From assembly GCA_027622905.1 (NCBI GenBank), contig JAQBVV010000004.1, positions 1 through 54,830 on the forward strand: a stretch of DNA of 54,830 nucleotides. The letters are read 5' to 3'. Made by a program: the position numbers and the translations under genes. Within the stretch, counting starts at the first letter, position 1. Every line of letters starts with the position of its first letter. The notes below the pieces were generated by a model. It was not told where the DNA came from. It searched no databases and worked only from the letters and a program-made list of their open reading frames with translations. This document shows, in pieces, positions 35,620 through 43,224 of this stretch. This DNA is from Acidobacteriota bacterium (GTDB lineage Bacteria > Acidobacteriota > Vicinamibacteria > Vicinamibacterales > UBA2999).

Positions 35620-36744
35620 GTGCCGTTGAGTATCCGCCGCCACATTGGCCAGTTACTCATCGGCAGCCTGCCAGGCACGACGATCCCCGGCGAGCTCCGA
35701 GCGCTCGCACGAGAGTTCCAGCTCGGGGGCATCATCCTGTTCGCGCGCAACATCGAGGCTCCCGAGCAGGTCGCTGAACTCTCGCACGATGTGCAGGTGC
35801 TCGCATCCGAGATTCCGCTCTGGGTCAGCGTCGACCAGGAAGGTGGCCGGGTGGCCCGGTTGGGACCACCGTTTACCGAGTGGCCGCCGATGGCGACGCT
35901 CGGGCGATCCGGCGATGTGGGGCTGGCGTCGCGGTTTGCGGCCGCGCTCGGCGCGGAACTGAAGGTGGCAGGCATCACGCTCGACTACGCGCCGGTCCTC
36001 GACATCCACACGAACCCGGACAATCCGGTCATCGGTGACCGTGCACTGAGTGACGACGCGGCGATGGTCGGGCTTCTGGGTTCCGCGGTCGTGGGCGGGC
36101 TGCAGGGCGAGGGCGTCGCCGCCTGCGGCAAGCACTTTCCGGGCCACGGCGATACGGCGGCTGATTCGCACGACGAACTGCCGCTCGTCGAACACGGGCC
36201 CGATCGCATCCGACGGGTCGAGTGCGTGCCGTTCCGCGACGCCATTCGCGCCGGCGTGGCGTTCATGATGACGGCGCACGTCCTGGTGCCGGCCCTGGAC
36301 GAGGACTCGCCGGCGACCCTATCGAGGTGCATCGTGAACGGGATGCTTCGAGAGGAACTCGGTTTCGAGGGTGTCATCCTCAGCGACGATCTCGAGATGG
36401 AAGCACTCGCCGGCACTCACACGGCCCCGGAGGCCGCCGTCCAGGCGATCGCCGCAGGCTGTGACGGCGTGCTCGTCTGTCGAGCGCGGGTGCAGGACCG
36501 AAGCCGTGATGTCGAGGTGCTCGCGGCGGTGCTCGAGGCGCTCGTCCACGCGGTTGAGGACGGTCGTATTCCCTACAAGCGGATCGAGGACGCGTTGACG
36601 CGACATCGTCGAGCGAAGGAGCGGTTTCTGGCGGACGGGAGATGTGATCGTGCGGCCCGACCGGCGCAGAGGCGTCAGCTCGCCGAGGTCCTTGGCTGTG
36701 ACGCCCATCGGCGCGTCGCTGAAGAAATGGCGCGGTACGTGTGA
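35620..36744 (+). CDS. nagZ: Beta-N-acetylhexosaminidase NagZ
   Basis: Cytoplasmic family-3 glycoside hydrolase that removes GlcNAc from anhydro-muropeptides during murein recycling. 374 residues from GTG 35620. Landmarks are GGIILFARNIEAPEQV, WVSVDQEGGRVARL, DYAPVLDIHTNPDNPVIGDRA, the histidine loop ACGKHFPGHGDTAADSHDELP and the nucleophile Asp in GVILSDDLEMEAL. The extra C-terminal roughly 40 residues are Arg-rich. It overlaps ldcA by 4 bp and leads the murein cluster. Confidence 0.95.
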   Translation: MPLSIRRHIGQLLIGSLPGTTIPGELRALAREFQLGGIILFARNIEAPEQVAELSHDVQVLASEIPLWVSVDQEGGRVARLGPPFTEWPPMATLGRSGDVGLASRFAAALGAELKVAGITLDYAPVLDIHTNPDNPVIGDRALSDDAAMVGLLGSAVVGGLQGEGVAACGKHFPGHGDTAADSHDELPLVEHGPDRIRRVECVPFRDAIRAGVAFMMTAHVLVPALDEDSPATLSRCIVNGMLREELGFEGVILSDDLEMEALAGTHTAPEAAVQAIAAGCDGVLVCRARVQDRSRDVEVLAAVLEALVHAVEDGRIPYKRIEDALTRHRRAKERFLADGRCDRAARPAQRRQLAEVLGCDAHRRVAEEMARYV

Positions 36745-37664
36745 TCAAGCCTCCGGCCCTCAGGTCCGGCGATCGCATCGCCCTTGTGTCACCGGCGAGT
36801 CCGTTTTCGCGCGAGGCCTTCGAACAGGGAGTGGCCGAGATACATCGCCTCGGGTACGAGCCGGTCTACGACGAGTCGGTGTTCGAACGGGCGATGTTTA
36901 CCTCCGGCTCCGATGCTGTGCGGGCCGAGGCGTTCACGCGCGCGTGGCTGGATCCGCGCGTGGCGGCGCTGATGGCGGTGCGGGGAGGCTACGGCAGCGT
37001 GCAACTCCTGCCGAGCCTGCCTGCGGCGCGCTTGCGCGCGGTGCCGAAGCTGTTCATCGGCTACAGCGACAATACCTCCGTGTTGTCCTGGCTGACCTGC
37101 CAGTGCGGCATCACGGCGCTCCACGGTCCGATGATCGAGGGTGGCCTGGCCCGCGGTGCCGAGGGATACGACGAGCCATCCTTGCTGACGCTCGTCTCGG
37201 GCGGTGGAGCCGAACTGGAGTTGCGGCCGGACGGGCTCTCGGTCGTGAAGGCGGGGACGGCTGTGGGGAGATTGTTTGGAGGCACGTTGTGTTTGCTGGC
37301 CGCGTCGCTGGGTACGCCGTTCGCGTTCGATCCACCGCCCGGGAGCGTTCTGTTTCTCGAGGACGTGGACGAGCGGCCGTACCGCATCGACCGGTTGATG
37401 ACCCAGTTGCGGTTGAGCGGAGTGCTGGCACGCGCCAGCGGGTTGGTCTTCGGAGAAATGCGAGGGTGCGACGAAGCGTCCGGTGCGCCGACCGCGCGCG
37501 AGTTGATCGAAGCGCTCACATCGGATTTTGATGGACCGGTGTTGATCGGGTTTCCCGCGGGTCACACCCGTGGTCCGGCATGGACGCTTCCGCTCGGGGT
37601 TCGCGTCCGCGTCGAGGCGTCGCCCCGGCCCCGTGTTGTTGTTGAGGAATCGCCCGTTGCGTGA
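36741..37664 (+). CDS. ldcA: LD-carboxypeptidase (S66 family)
   Basis: Cuts the terminal D-Ala from tetrapeptides of recycled murein. 307 residues from GTG 36741 (GTGA overlap with nagZ). S66 features are an N-terminal GDRIALVSPASPFS, RGGYGSVQLLPSL, the nucleophile Ser in FIGYSDNTSVLSWL, the catalytic Glu in VFGEMRGC and the His in GFPAGHTRG. There is no signal peptide, consistent with the cytoplasmic recycling enzyme. The product feeds Mpl, encoded next. Confidence 0.93.
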   Translation: MIKPPALRSGDRIALVSPASPFSREAFEQGVAEIHRLGYEPVYDESVFERAMFTSGSDAVRAEAFTRAWLDPRVAALMAVRGGYGSVQLLPSLPAARLRAVPKLFIGYSDNTSVLSWLTCQCGITALHGPMIEGGLARGAEGYDEPSLLTLVSGGGAELELRPDGLSVVKAGTAVGRLFGGTLCLLAASLGTPFAFDPPPGSVLFLEDVDERPYRIDRLMTQLRLSGVLARASGLVFGEMRGCDEASGAPTARELIEALTSDFDGPVLIGFPAGHTRGPAWTLPLGVRVRVEASPRPRVVVEESPVA

Positions 37665-39066
37665 CCGGCAGCGAATCCATTTCATCGGCGTGTGCGGCAC
37701 GGCCATGGCGACGGTGGCGGCCCTGCTGAAGAGGCGGGGACACGACGTGCGCGGGTCCGACCAGCATGTTTATCCGCCGATGAGTGATTTTCTCGTGGGC
37801 GAGGGAATCCAGGCGATGGCCGGGTTCTCGGCAGCCCATGTCGGTCCTGACGTCGATCTCGTTGTCGTCGGCAACGCGATCTCCAGAGGCAACGTTGAAC
37901 TCGAGTCGGTGCTGGAACGGAAGATCCGGTACTGCTCCCTGCCCGAGGTCATTCGGGATCATTTCCTCTGGGACTCACGTTCCATCGTACTGGCCGGTAC
38001 GCACGGCAAGACCACCACCACGTCGTTGACCGGCTGGCTGTTGACCCAGGCCGAGCGCGATCCCACCGTGCTGGTGGGCGGCATCGCGCTGAACTTCGGT
38101 GACGGCGGCTCCAGCTACCGCCTGGGTACAGGTGGGGACTTCGTGATCGAAGGGGACGAATACGACAGTGCCTACTTCGACAAGACCGCGAAATTTCTCA
38201 AGTATCTGCCCGAGATCGCGGTGATCGGGAACATCGAGTTCGACCATGCTGACATCTACGCCGACATCGACGCCGTCCGTCTGGCGTTTCGGCGCCTGGT
38301 CAACCTGGTCCCTCGAAACGGGCTGCTGCTGCTGGGAGCAGACAGCCCACACGCCGCCGCGCTGTCGGCCGATGCCGTCAGTCCGGTCGACACGTTTGGC
38401 ACGTCGGTCGGAGCCACGTGGCGGGCTCAAGGCATCGAACATGGCGGGGGCGTTACGCGATTCGCGGTACATCGGCGCGGCGAGCCGTTTGGCCAGTTCG
38501 AGTCGCCGATGCTCGGTCTCCATAACGTGAGGAATGCCCTGGCGGCTATCGCCGTTGGCGGTTATCTCGGAGTTGACCCGGTGCAGCTGGCGGACGGTTT
38601 ACGCACGTTCAAGGGCATCCGGCGGCGGCTGGAGATCGTCGGCGTCGTTCGCGGCGTGACCGTGATCGATGATTTCGCGCATCATCCGACGGCAGTTCGC
38701 GAGACGCTCGCGGCACTGCGAACCGGGTATCCGTCACGCCGATTGTGGGCCGTGTTCGAGCCGCGGTCGGCGTCGTCGTGTCGCAGGGTGTTTCAGCATG
38801 AGTTCGCGGCGGCGTTCGGCGCGGCCGACGAGGTGGTGATCGCCGGGATCTTTCGATCGTCCCTGCCGGAGTCGGAGCGCCTGTCCGTTGAGACTCTGGT
38901 CGACGATCTGCGCACGCAGGACCAGCGTGCTCGACACATTCCCGGCGTGCAGGACATTGTCCAGACGATCGTGGACGAGCATCGAGACGGCGACGTCGTC
39001 GTCCTGATGTCCAACGGCGGATTCGACGGCATTCACCAGAAAGTCCTCCAGGCCCTTGACGGGTGA
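37657..39066 (+). CDS. mpl: UDP-MurNAc:L-Ala-gamma-D-Glu-meso-DAP ligase Mpl
   Basis: Reattaches recycled murein tripeptide to UDP-MurNAc. 469 residues, Mur ligase fold: N-terminal RIHFIGVCGTAMATVAALLKRRGHDVRGSD, ATP loop LAGTHGKTTTTSL, EGDEYDSAYFDKTAKF, NIEFDHADIYADI and VIDDFAHHPTAVRETL. The combination EYD..YFDK..KF with HHP distinguishes Mpl from MurC. The start is TTG 37657 with GAGGAA about 10 nt upstream, inside the ldcA 3' end; other in-frame starts further upstream lack family similarity. Confidence 0.95.
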   Translation: MRDRQRIHFIGVCGTAMATVAALLKRRGHDVRGSDQHVYPPMSDFLVGEGIQAMAGFSAAHVGPDVDLVVVGNAISRGNVELESVLERKIRYCSLPEVIRDHFLWDSRSIVLAGTHGKTTTTSLTGWLLTQAERDPTVLVGGIALNFGDGGSSYRLGTGGDFVIEGDEYDSAYFDKTAKFLKYLPEIAVIGNIEFDHADIYADIDAVRLAFRRLVNLVPRNGLLLLGADSPHAAALSADAVSPVDTFGTSVGATWRAQGIEHGGGVTRFAVHRRGEPFGQFESPMLGLHNVRNALAAIAVGGYLGVDPVQLADGLRTFKGIRRRLEIVGVVRGVTVIDDFAHHPTAVRETLAALRTGYPSRRLWAVFEPRSASSCRRVFQHEFAAAFGAADEVVIAGIFRSSLPESERLSVETLVDDLRTQDQRARHIPGVQDIVQTIVDEHRDGDVVVLMSNGGFDGIHQKVLQALDG

Positions 39067-40798
39067 GCACGGGGTGACCGGGCCAGGCGGGCGAATCGTC
39101 GAAGCGGGCGATTCCGCCCTTGTGTGCGAGATCGGGCACGCGACGGGAACTGGCGTCGGCGTCGATGCTGACGTCAATGCGTGTGCCGTGGCGATTGCCG
39201 CCGCGGTCCGAAAACTGGCGATCCCGGGGGTTCGTGACGTCGTGCCCGCGTTCCATTCGGTGACGGTGTTCTTCGAGTCGCTGGGAACGGACGTGCCTGC
39301 AGTGGTCGCGGCACTCGACGAGGCCATGACCGCGCCGCCGTCGGGCTCACCAGGCAAGGCGATCGACGTGCCGGTGGTCTACGGCGGCAAGGCGGGGCCT
39401 GACCTTGCGGAGGTCGCGGCCTTCGCGGGGTGCAGTCCTGACGAGGTCATCGAGCGCCATGCGGCGACGACCTACCGGGTGTGCATGCTGGGCTTTCTGC
39501 CCGGGTTTGCCTACATGGCGTCGGTGGACACGACGATCGCGGCGCCCAGGCACGCGACCCCGCGGTTGCGCGTCCCCGCCGGTTCCGTCGGGATCGCCGG
39601 TCTTCAGACGGGGATCTATCCCAGGGAGTCGCCCGGGGGCTGGCAGATCATCGGACGTACTGCCCTCGATTTGTTCGACCCCGACCGCACACCACCGGCG
39701 TTGTTCGCACCGGGCGATCGTGTTCGATTCATTCCCACCGATGGCGCCGATGAGGAAGCCCCCGTCCAGGCTGAGACTGGCTCCGGTTCACAGGCGGCCC
39801 TGGGAGCCGGCCGCCGCACGGTGACGGTGCTGCAGCCGGGGTTGCTGACGACGGTTCAGGACGCGGGCCGGTGGGGGCATCAGCACGACGGTGTGTCGGT
39901 GGCCGGGCCAATGGACGTGGGCGCGTACCGGCTCGCGAATGCCCTCGTGGGTAATCGGGTGGACGCGGCAGCGCTTGAAGCAACCTGGCTCGGGCCAGAG
40001 CTGCGGATGGAGCAGGACACGCGAGTCGCGGTGACCGGCGCGGACCTCCAGGCGACGCTCGATGGTGCCGACGTGCCCCTGGGCGTGGCAGTGCGGTGCG
40101 GCGCGGGGAGCGTGCTGCGCTTCGGTGCCCGGCAGGGTGGGGTGCGCGCCTATGTCGCGTTTGATGGGGGTGTCGCCGTGCCGGATGTGCTCGGGAGTCG
40201 TGCCACCCATCTGCCCAGTGGCCTTGGCGGAGTCGAGGGACGGCAGCTGATTGAGGGCGATCGTGTGCCGCTTGGCGAACCACCGCAGGGCCTGGCGACT
40301 GACGTGGGCCGGGCCGGGGGCAACGTCGGCGCAGCAGGCCTGGACGCTCTGGCCAGTGCCGGGGGTGCGGCACGCCGGGTCCGCGCAGCAGGTGGAGCGC
40401 GTCTTCGCGTGTTGCCGGGTCCACAGGCGTCCGAGTGTGGGCCGGCTGTGCTGGAGGCACTTCAGCGGGCCAGGTATACGGTGTCGCCCGAGTCGAACCG
40501 GATGGGGTATCGCCTGATGGGCGGTGCGCAGATCCAGGGTGTGTCGGGCGGCGAGATGATCTCCGCGTCCACGTTCGTTGGCGGTGTCCAGCTTCCGCCA
40601 TCCGGAGACCCGATTCTCTTGATGGGTGACCGGCAGACGACCGGTGGCTACCCGCAGATTGCCGTCGTCATCACGGCCGATCTGCCGCTGGCCGGACAGC
40701 TGGGCCCTGGTGACTGGATCGAGTTCGTGGCATGCACGCGCGACGACGCCGTCGCAGCGCTTCGCGATCCCGATGGGACGTCCGGTGTCGCGGGCTGA
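39056..40798 (+). CDS. Fused 5-oxoprolinase subunits PxpB-PxpC (KipI-KipA)
   Basis: A 580-residue fusion. The N-terminal half (about 10-230) is PxpB/KipI: CMLGFLPGFAYMASVD, TPRLRVPAGSVGIAG, QTGIYPRESPGGWQIIGRT. The C-terminal half (about 255-560) is PxpC/KipA: VLQPGLLTTVQDAGRWGHQHDGVSVAGPMDVGAYRLANALVGN, SNRMGYRLMGG and LMGDRQTTGGYPQIA. Together with PxpA these subunits hydrolyse 5-oxoproline to glutamate with ATP. PxpA is not in the window. The start is TTG 39056 or GTG 39074; both are close to the mpl stop. The linker around 230-255 is Ala/Glu/Gly-rich. Confidence 0.9.
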   Translation: MTGEHGVTGPGGRIVEAGDSALVCEIGHATGTGVGVDADVNACAVAIAAAVRKLAIPGVRDVVPAFHSVTVFFESLGTDVPAVVAALDEAMTAPPSGSPGKAIDVPVVYGGKAGPDLAEVAAFAGCSPDEVIERHAATTYRVCMLGFLPGFAYMASVDTTIAAPRHATPRLRVPAGSVGIAGLQTGIYPRESPGGWQIIGRTALDLFDPDRTPPALFAPGDRVRFIPTDGADEEAPVQAETGSGSQAALGAGRRTVTVLQPGLLTTVQDAGRWGHQHDGVSVAGPMDVGAYRLANALVGNRVDAAALEATWLGPELRMEQDTRVAVTGADLQATLDGADVPLGVAVRCGAGSVLRFGARQGGVRAYVAFDGGVAVPDVLGSRATHLPSGLGGVEGRQLIEGDRVPLGEPPQGLATDVGRAGGNVGAAGLDALASAGGAARRVRAAGGARLRVLPGPQASECGPAVLEALQRARYTVSPESNRMGYRLMGGAQIQGVSGGEMISASTFVGGVQLPPSGDPILLMGDRQTTGGYPQIAVVITADLPLAGQLGPGDWIEFVACTRDDAVAALRDPDGTSGVAG

Positions 40799-41885
40799 CG
40801 GGCGGTTCAGGCCGGCGGTGAGCGTGCCGATGGCGCCACTGACGTCGCTCCACGTGGGTGGACCCGCGCGGTGGTTTGCCCAGGCCGCCACGACCGAAGA
40901 TGTCGCGGCCGCGTGTCGGTGGTGTGCGGACGCCGATGTGCCCTTGTGCGTACTCGGTGGCGGCACCAACATGGTGGTCGCTGACCGGGGCGCAGACGCC
41001 CTGGTCTTGCAGGTGGCCATTCGCGGCGTGGACTTCGGCCCGCGAGGCTCCTCGACTTCGCTCCGGCTGGGCGCTGGCGAGCCGTGGGATGATGCGGTGT
41101 CGGCTGCGGTGTCGCGAGACCTGGCTGGTCTCGAGTGCCTCTCGGGGATTCCCGGTAGTGCGGGGGGGACTCCGGTACAGAATGTCGGTGCCTACGGGCA
41201 GGACGTTGCGCAGACGATCGTCGGGGTGACCGCGTTCGACCGCGCGTCGGGCGAGATCGTCATGCTCAATGCCAGCGACTGTCAGTTCGGCTATCGAACC
41301 AGTCGATTCAAGAGCAAGGATCAGGGACGATTCATTGTCTGCGAGGTGCTGTTCGAGTTGCGCGTGGGTCCGCCGACGGTGACGTATCCCGATGTGGCCG
41401 ATCATCTGGCGCAGTCCAAGGTCGCGACACCGGTCCTCCAGGACGTCCGGAACGCGGTACTGGCCATCCGGAAAGGCAAGGGCATGGTGATCGACCCTGA
41501 GGATCCGGACACTCGAAGCGTCGGATCGTTTTTCCTTAACCCCGTGGTCGATTCGGCACGCCACGCCGAACTTGGCCAGGTGGTCGAAGGGACGGCACCC
41601 GGGTTCGTGCTGCCGACCGGTCAGGTGAAGGTTCCGGCTGCGTGGCTCATCGAGCAGTCTGGCTTCGGGCGAGGTTACCAGGCCGGTGCCGTCGGACTCT
41701 CGGCGAAGCATCCGCTGGCGATCGTCAATCGGGGCGCCGGCACCGCTCGAGAGATCGTGGCCCTGGCCCGAACGATCAAGCAGCGCGTGATCGATCGTTT
41801 CGGGATCTGGCTGCGCGCGGAGCCGGTATTCGTCGGGTTCGGCGACGACCCCGACGTGGCATTTGTGAAGGAGGCTCGCTCGTAA
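40785..41885 (+). CDS. murB: UDP-N-acetylenolpyruvoylglucosamine reductase MurB
   Basis: FAD/NADPH enzyme completing UDP-MurNAc synthesis. About 366 residues. Motifs are PLTSLHVGGPARWF, VLGGGTNMVV, GIPGSAGGTPVQNVGAYGQD, DCQFGYRTSRFK, the catalytic Ser in RSVGSFFLNPVV, and C-terminal AAWLIEQSGFGRG with FGIWLRAEPVFVG. This is the E. coli-like type I pattern. The start is uncertain: GTG 40785 (used), GTG 40818 or ATG 40830 all keep the FAD domain. It overlaps the pxpBC 3' end and is followed by murA after 15 bp. Confidence 0.94.
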   Translation: MSRADGRFRPAVSVPMAPLTSLHVGGPARWFAQAATTEDVAAACRWCADADVPLCVLGGGTNMVVADRGADALVLQVAIRGVDFGPRGSSTSLRLGAGEPWDDAVSAAVSRDLAGLECLSGIPGSAGGTPVQNVGAYGQDVAQTIVGVTAFDRASGEIVMLNASDCQFGYRTSRFKSKDQGRFIVCEVLFELRVGPPTVTYPDVADHLAQSKVATPVLQDVRNAVLAIRKGKGMVIDPEDPDTRSVGSFFLNPVVDSARHAELGQVVEGTAPGFVLPTGQVKVPAAWLIEQSGFGRGYQAGAVGLSAKHPLAIVNRGAGTAREIVALARTIKQRVIDRFGIWLRAEPVFVGFGDDPDVAFVKEARS

Positions 41886-41900
41886 GAGCGAATCAAGTAC

Positions 41901-43160
41901 ATGTCGACACTGTTGATTGAAGGCGGACATCGCTTGCAGGGCCGGGTGGCCGTGGAGGGGAACAAGAATGCCGCATTGCCACTGCTGGCCGCGTGTCTGC
42001 TGACCGAGGACGAGTGCGTGCTGACGAACGTGCCTCGCATCGGTGATGTGGAGGTCATGGCGCGGCTGCTCGTGGACCTGGGGGCCGAGGTTGATGGCAT
42101 TGGCACGACGACGCTTCGCGTGAGGGCTGCGGGTGTCCGTGGTCACGTGCCGGACCGCGCCCTTGTCGGCAGGCTGCGGGGCTCAGTGCTACTGATTGGT
42201 CCGCTGCTGGCCCGGGTGGGACGCGCGCATCTGGCTCCGCCGGGCGGCGACTTTCCGGCCCGCCGGTCGATCTCAACCCATCTGGATGCTCTCGCCGCGA
42301 TGGGCGCGGTGCGCAGTCCTGGCGATGGCTACGTGCTGGAGGCTCCGGACGGGTTGAAGGGGGCCTCGATGTACTTGTTCGAGGCGTCGGTCACCGGAAC
42401 CGAAACGGCGCTGCTGGCGGCGGCAGGCGCCGAAGGCGTGACCGAGATCCGCCATGCGGCGACCGAGCCGCATGTGGTGGAGCTCTGCGAGTTTCTCAAG
42501 AAGATGGGCGCCGGCGTCACGGGAATCGGCAGCTCGAAGATTCGCGTCGAGGGGGTGCCGCGGTTGGGCGGTGCCGAGCATCAACTCTGCGGCGACTACA
42601 TCGAGGCCGGCAGCTGGGCCGTGGTCGGCGCCATCACGGGTGGCGAAATCGATATTGAAGGCGCGCGTGAGGAGGACATCGAGGTCGTCGCCGCCGTGCT
42701 CAAGCGGATGCAGGTGCGCTGCGGCATGCGAGATGGCGTGTTCGAGGTGAAACCCTCGAAGCCGCGGGCGATACGCCGTATCGCGACGGGGCTATGGCCG
42801 TCCTTTCCCAGCGATCTTGTCAGCCTTGTCACGGTGCTGGCGACTCAGGCCGAGGGGAGAACGCTGGTGCACGACTGGATGTATGAGCTGCGGCTGTTTG
42901 CCTTGGAGCAGCTCAGTGGGATGGGCGCCGACCTGTTTCTTGCTGATGCGCACCGGATCATCGTGACAGGACCGACGCAGCTGCGTGCGGGACGAGTGCT
43001 GGATAGCCGCGATCTGCGGTCAGGGATGTCGCTGATTGCCGCCGGTCTTGCGGCAGACGGTGAGACCCGCGTCCAGCCGCTCGAGACCGTCGAGCGTGGA
43101 TACAGCCTGCTCGTCGATCGGCTGGTGGGGCTTGGTGCCCGCGTGGAGCGTGAGGCGTAG
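41901..43160 (+). CDS. murA: UDP-N-acetylglucosamine 1-carboxyvinyltransferase MurA, Asp variant
   Basis: First committed step of peptidoglycan synthesis, adding enolpyruvate from PEP to UDP-GlcNAc. 419 residues. K22 lies in EGNKNAALPLLAACLL; the general base Asp is in PSFPSDLVSLVTVLATQAEG; the C-terminal arginine is in DSRDLRSGMSLIAAGLAADG. The loop normally holding the Cys alkylated by fosfomycin (PGGC in E. coli, C115) reads APPGGDFPARRS, with D117 instead. Asp variants elsewhere (for example mycobacteria) are active and fosfomycin-insensitive. The flanking sequence also departs from the usual AIGxRP. It directly follows murB. Confidence 0.93.
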   Translation: MSTLLIEGGHRLQGRVAVEGNKNAALPLLAACLLTEDECVLTNVPRIGDVEVMARLLVDLGAEVDGIGTTTLRVRAAGVRGHVPDRALVGRLRGSVLLIGPLLARVGRAHLAPPGGDFPARRSISTHLDALAAMGAVRSPGDGYVLEAPDGLKGASMYLFEASVTGTETALLAAAGAEGVTEIRHAATEPHVVELCEFLKKMGAGVTGIGSSKIRVEGVPRLGGAEHQLCGDYIEAGSWAVVGAITGGEIDIEGAREEDIEVVAAVLKRMQVRCGMRDGVFEVKPSKPRAIRRIATGLWPSFPSDLVSLVTVLATQAEGRTLVHDWMYELRLFALEQLSGMGADLFLADAHRIIVTGPTQLRAGRVLDSRDLRSGMSLIAAGLAADGETRVQPLETVERGYSLLVDRLVGLGARVEREA

Positions 43161-43199
43161 AGGGGCGTAGAGAGGCGCAGAAAGGGAGAGAGGCGTAGA
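43154..43199 (+). repeat. Short imperfect GGCGTAGA repeats at the murA stop
   Basis: GGCG[TC]AGA occurs at 43154, 43164, 43174 and 43192 (spacings 10, 10 and 18 bp). The first copy contains the murA stop codon. The block fills most of the 64-bp gap between convergent murA and the secretin gene. A GCGCCGC (43206-43212) / GCGGCGC (43233-43239) inverted repeat follows at the secretin stop and may form a weak bidirectional terminator, though no T-run is present. Confidence 0.5.
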
Positions 43200-43224
43200 C
43201 ACGTGCGCCGCGCCGGCTCGTCAG

